Below, one piece after another: positions 62,941 through 64,000 of a stretch of 64,000 nt of DNA. Position numbers and translations under genes: made by a program. The stretch is from positions 1 to 64,000 of the forward strand of contig SUSZ01000003.1 in NCBI GenBank assembly GCA_015063165.1, in the 5' to 3' direction. This DNA comes from Thermoplasmata archaeon (lineage in GTDB: Archaea; Thermoplasmatota; Thermoplasmata; Methanomassiliicoccales; Methanomethylophilaceae). Under the pieces are notes generated by a model. It did not search any database. It was not told the origin of the DNA and worked only from the letters and a program-made list of their open reading frames with translations. Position 1 is the first letter of the stretch, and the number at the start of each line of letters is the position of its first letter.

Positions 62941-63615
62941 ATGTTCGACCTTTATGTGATAACCGATGCGAAGCTTTCCAGAGGACTCTCCGAGGCCGAG
63001 ACAGCCAGGCTCGCCTACGAGGGCGGCGCCGACGTGGTCCAGCTCAGGATGAAAGGCGCCGACGGAAAGGCCATGCTGGAGCAGGCAGAGCTCATCAGAG
63101 GCTATGCTGACGAGTATTCGAGATTCTTCATCGTGAACGACAGGGTGGACGTCGCGATGCTCTCCGGAGCCGACGGTGTCCATCTCGGGCAGTCCGACAT
63201 CCCCGTGGCCAGGGCCAGGGAGCTCATGGGCGAGTCCGCCATCATAGGGGCGTCCGCCAGCACGCTGGAGCAGGCCAGGAAGGCCGAGGAGGACGGTGCC
63301 GACTACATAGGCGTAGGGGCAGTCTTCAAGACCGCCACCAAGCCCGATGCGAACCAGGGCGTAGGTCTCGATGCCGTCTTCGCCATATCCCATGAGGTGA
63401 AGATACCGGTTGTCGCTATCGGAGGGATCAACAGGGGGAACATCCAGGACGTCATAAGGGCAGGAGCGGACGCCGCCGCAGTGGTCTCCGCCGTCGTGGC
63501 CCAGGAGGACGTCAAGGCCGCCGCCCACGAGCTCAGGGACCTTGTCCTCAAGATCAGGCCGCATGTCGCTCCCGACGCCAGAGGCATGACGATCAACAGA
63601 GGGCTGATGTTCTAA
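62941..63615 (+). CDS. thiE: Thiamine-phosphate synthase ThiE
   Basis: A 224-aa TIM-barrel enzyme that couples HMP-PP and HET-P to thiamine phosphate. Signatures are VQLRMKGADG, FIVNDRVDVAMLSGADGVHLGQSD, IGASASTLEQARKAEEDGADYIGVGAVFKTATK and VAIGGINRGN. The frame starts at ATG 62941 just after a palindrome. The window also encodes a ThiN domain for the same reaction, so one may be redundant or specialised. Confidence 0.94.
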   Translation: MFDLYVITDAKLSRGLSEAETARLAYEGGADVVQLRMKGADGKAMLEQAELIRGYADEYSRFFIVNDRVDVAMLSGADGVHLGQSDIPVARARELMGESAIIGASASTLEQARKAEEDGADYIGVGAVFKTATKPDANQGVGLDAVFAISHEVKIPVVAIGGINRGNIQDVIRAGADAAAVVSAVVAQEDVKAAAHELRDLVLKIRPHVAPDARGMTINRGLMF

Positions 63616-63722
63616 GATTTCAGCCTAGAAACCTCTTATCCGCCATCCTTTCCCCCTTCTATGAACGCGGCGGATTATCAAGATAATCGGAACAAACCAA
63701 AGGCGAGGAGCCCCCGTCACTT

Positions 63723-64000
63723 TCATTTTTTGCGGAACAGGCATTCCACGCGGGATCTGACCGTTCCGAACCTCGTCGGCTCGTCCTTCCTGAAAGATTC
63801 CACCGTCTCCATGTCTTCGAAAAGGTCGAGAACGTCTTCGAGCTCGAAATACCGGTAGAAGAATCCGCCCCTCCTCTCGCCGGACCTCATGTCGTCGGGT
63901 GTGAAGCAGCGCACGAGAAGGTATCCTCCCGTTCTCAGAACCCTTCTCATCTCCGAAGCGGCTGAAAGGAGCTTCGCGTCGTCCAGATTCTCCATCACAT
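63723..64000 (-). CDS. Class I SAM-dependent methyltransferase, C-terminal part (cut by window end)
   Basis: The last 92 or so codons of a methyltransferase, continuing beyond the window. The visible part has the post-motif III pattern MRRVLRTGGYLLVRCFTPDD and ends in FRKK before TGA. The catalytic AdoMet motif lies outside the window. Confidence 0.75.
   Translation of the reverse strand, partial: VMENLDDAKLLSAASEMRRVLRTGGYLLVRCFTPDDMRSGERRGGFFYRYFELEDVLDLFEDMETVESFRKDEPTRFGTVRSRVECLFRKK

Overview
The window is a G+C-rich stretch of archaeal chromosome. It most likely comes from a methylotrophic methanogen of the Methanomassiliicoccales (Thermoplasmatota). Archaeal markers are a thermosome subunit, an RFC large subunit with a C-terminal PIP box, Taw1, NreA, an XPD-type helicase, ThiD-ThiN, and TATA boxes with short or absent leaders. 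A methanogenesis marker 8 (DUF2099) gene points to a methanogen. Nearly every gene ends in TGA or TAA. TAG appears at the end of only three open frames, and each stays open beyond it, in two cases into clearly expected protein sequence. This fits an organism that decodes UAG as pyrrolysine. The BspA-like surface proteins suggest a gut or other host-associated lineage. No rRNA, tRNA, IS element or CRISPR array was seen.

Layout. 0.1-2.8 kb: XPD/Rad3-type helicase and a small flavin-binding protein. 2.8-4.7 kb: an ATPase plus DUF4435/TOPRIM pair resembling the PARIS anti-phage system. 4.8-13.6 kb: TPR protein, TrkA/TrkH potassium uptake, HisD, and a polyphosphate module (Ppk1 with Ppx/GppA-HD). 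13.6-20.4 kb: NreA behind a structured leader, a neurotransmitter:sodium symporter homologue, an SPL-like radical SAM protein, a lone AAA ATPase and the thermosome. 20.4-24.3 kb: a tightly packed minus-strand operon, ABC ATPase (with in-frame TAG) > zinc-ribbon membrane protein > RfcL > Taw1. 24.3-33.4 kb: two paralogous winged-helix regulators, an SSS symporter with a 45-aa accessory peptide, flavodoxin, an SMR pair with an amidohydrolase, a MATE exporter, and methanogenesis marker 8 split by TAG.

33.4-41.3 kb: a CoA-disulfide-reductase/rhodanese fusion, then the most unusual cluster. It holds a CbiK-fold protein lacking the expected catalytic histidines, a MazF-like toxin, a group of CACTATAGTG dyads, a 697-aa NifH-NifD fusion, a second NifD/K-like subunit and an ion-permease homologue. 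This looks like a nitrogenase-like reductase of unknown substrate and does not match the usual CfbC/CfbD pair of F430 biosynthesis. 41.3-43.2 kb: nitroreductase, YqaJ-like nuclease, methyltransferase.

43.2-58.5 kb is mostly a surface-protein island: very large BspA-type leucine-rich-repeat proteins (one split by an apparent one-base frameshift), a secreted protein with a C-terminal anchor, and a membrane-anchored transglutaminase. A pseudouridine synthase and a pirin lie among them. 58.5-64 kb: EamA exporter, ThiD-ThiN fusion, membrane-anchored FKBP, TatD-linked radical SAM protein, ThiE and a methyltransferase cut by the window end. Starts were often moved inward from the longest open frame, using ribosome-binding sites, TATA spacing or family length.
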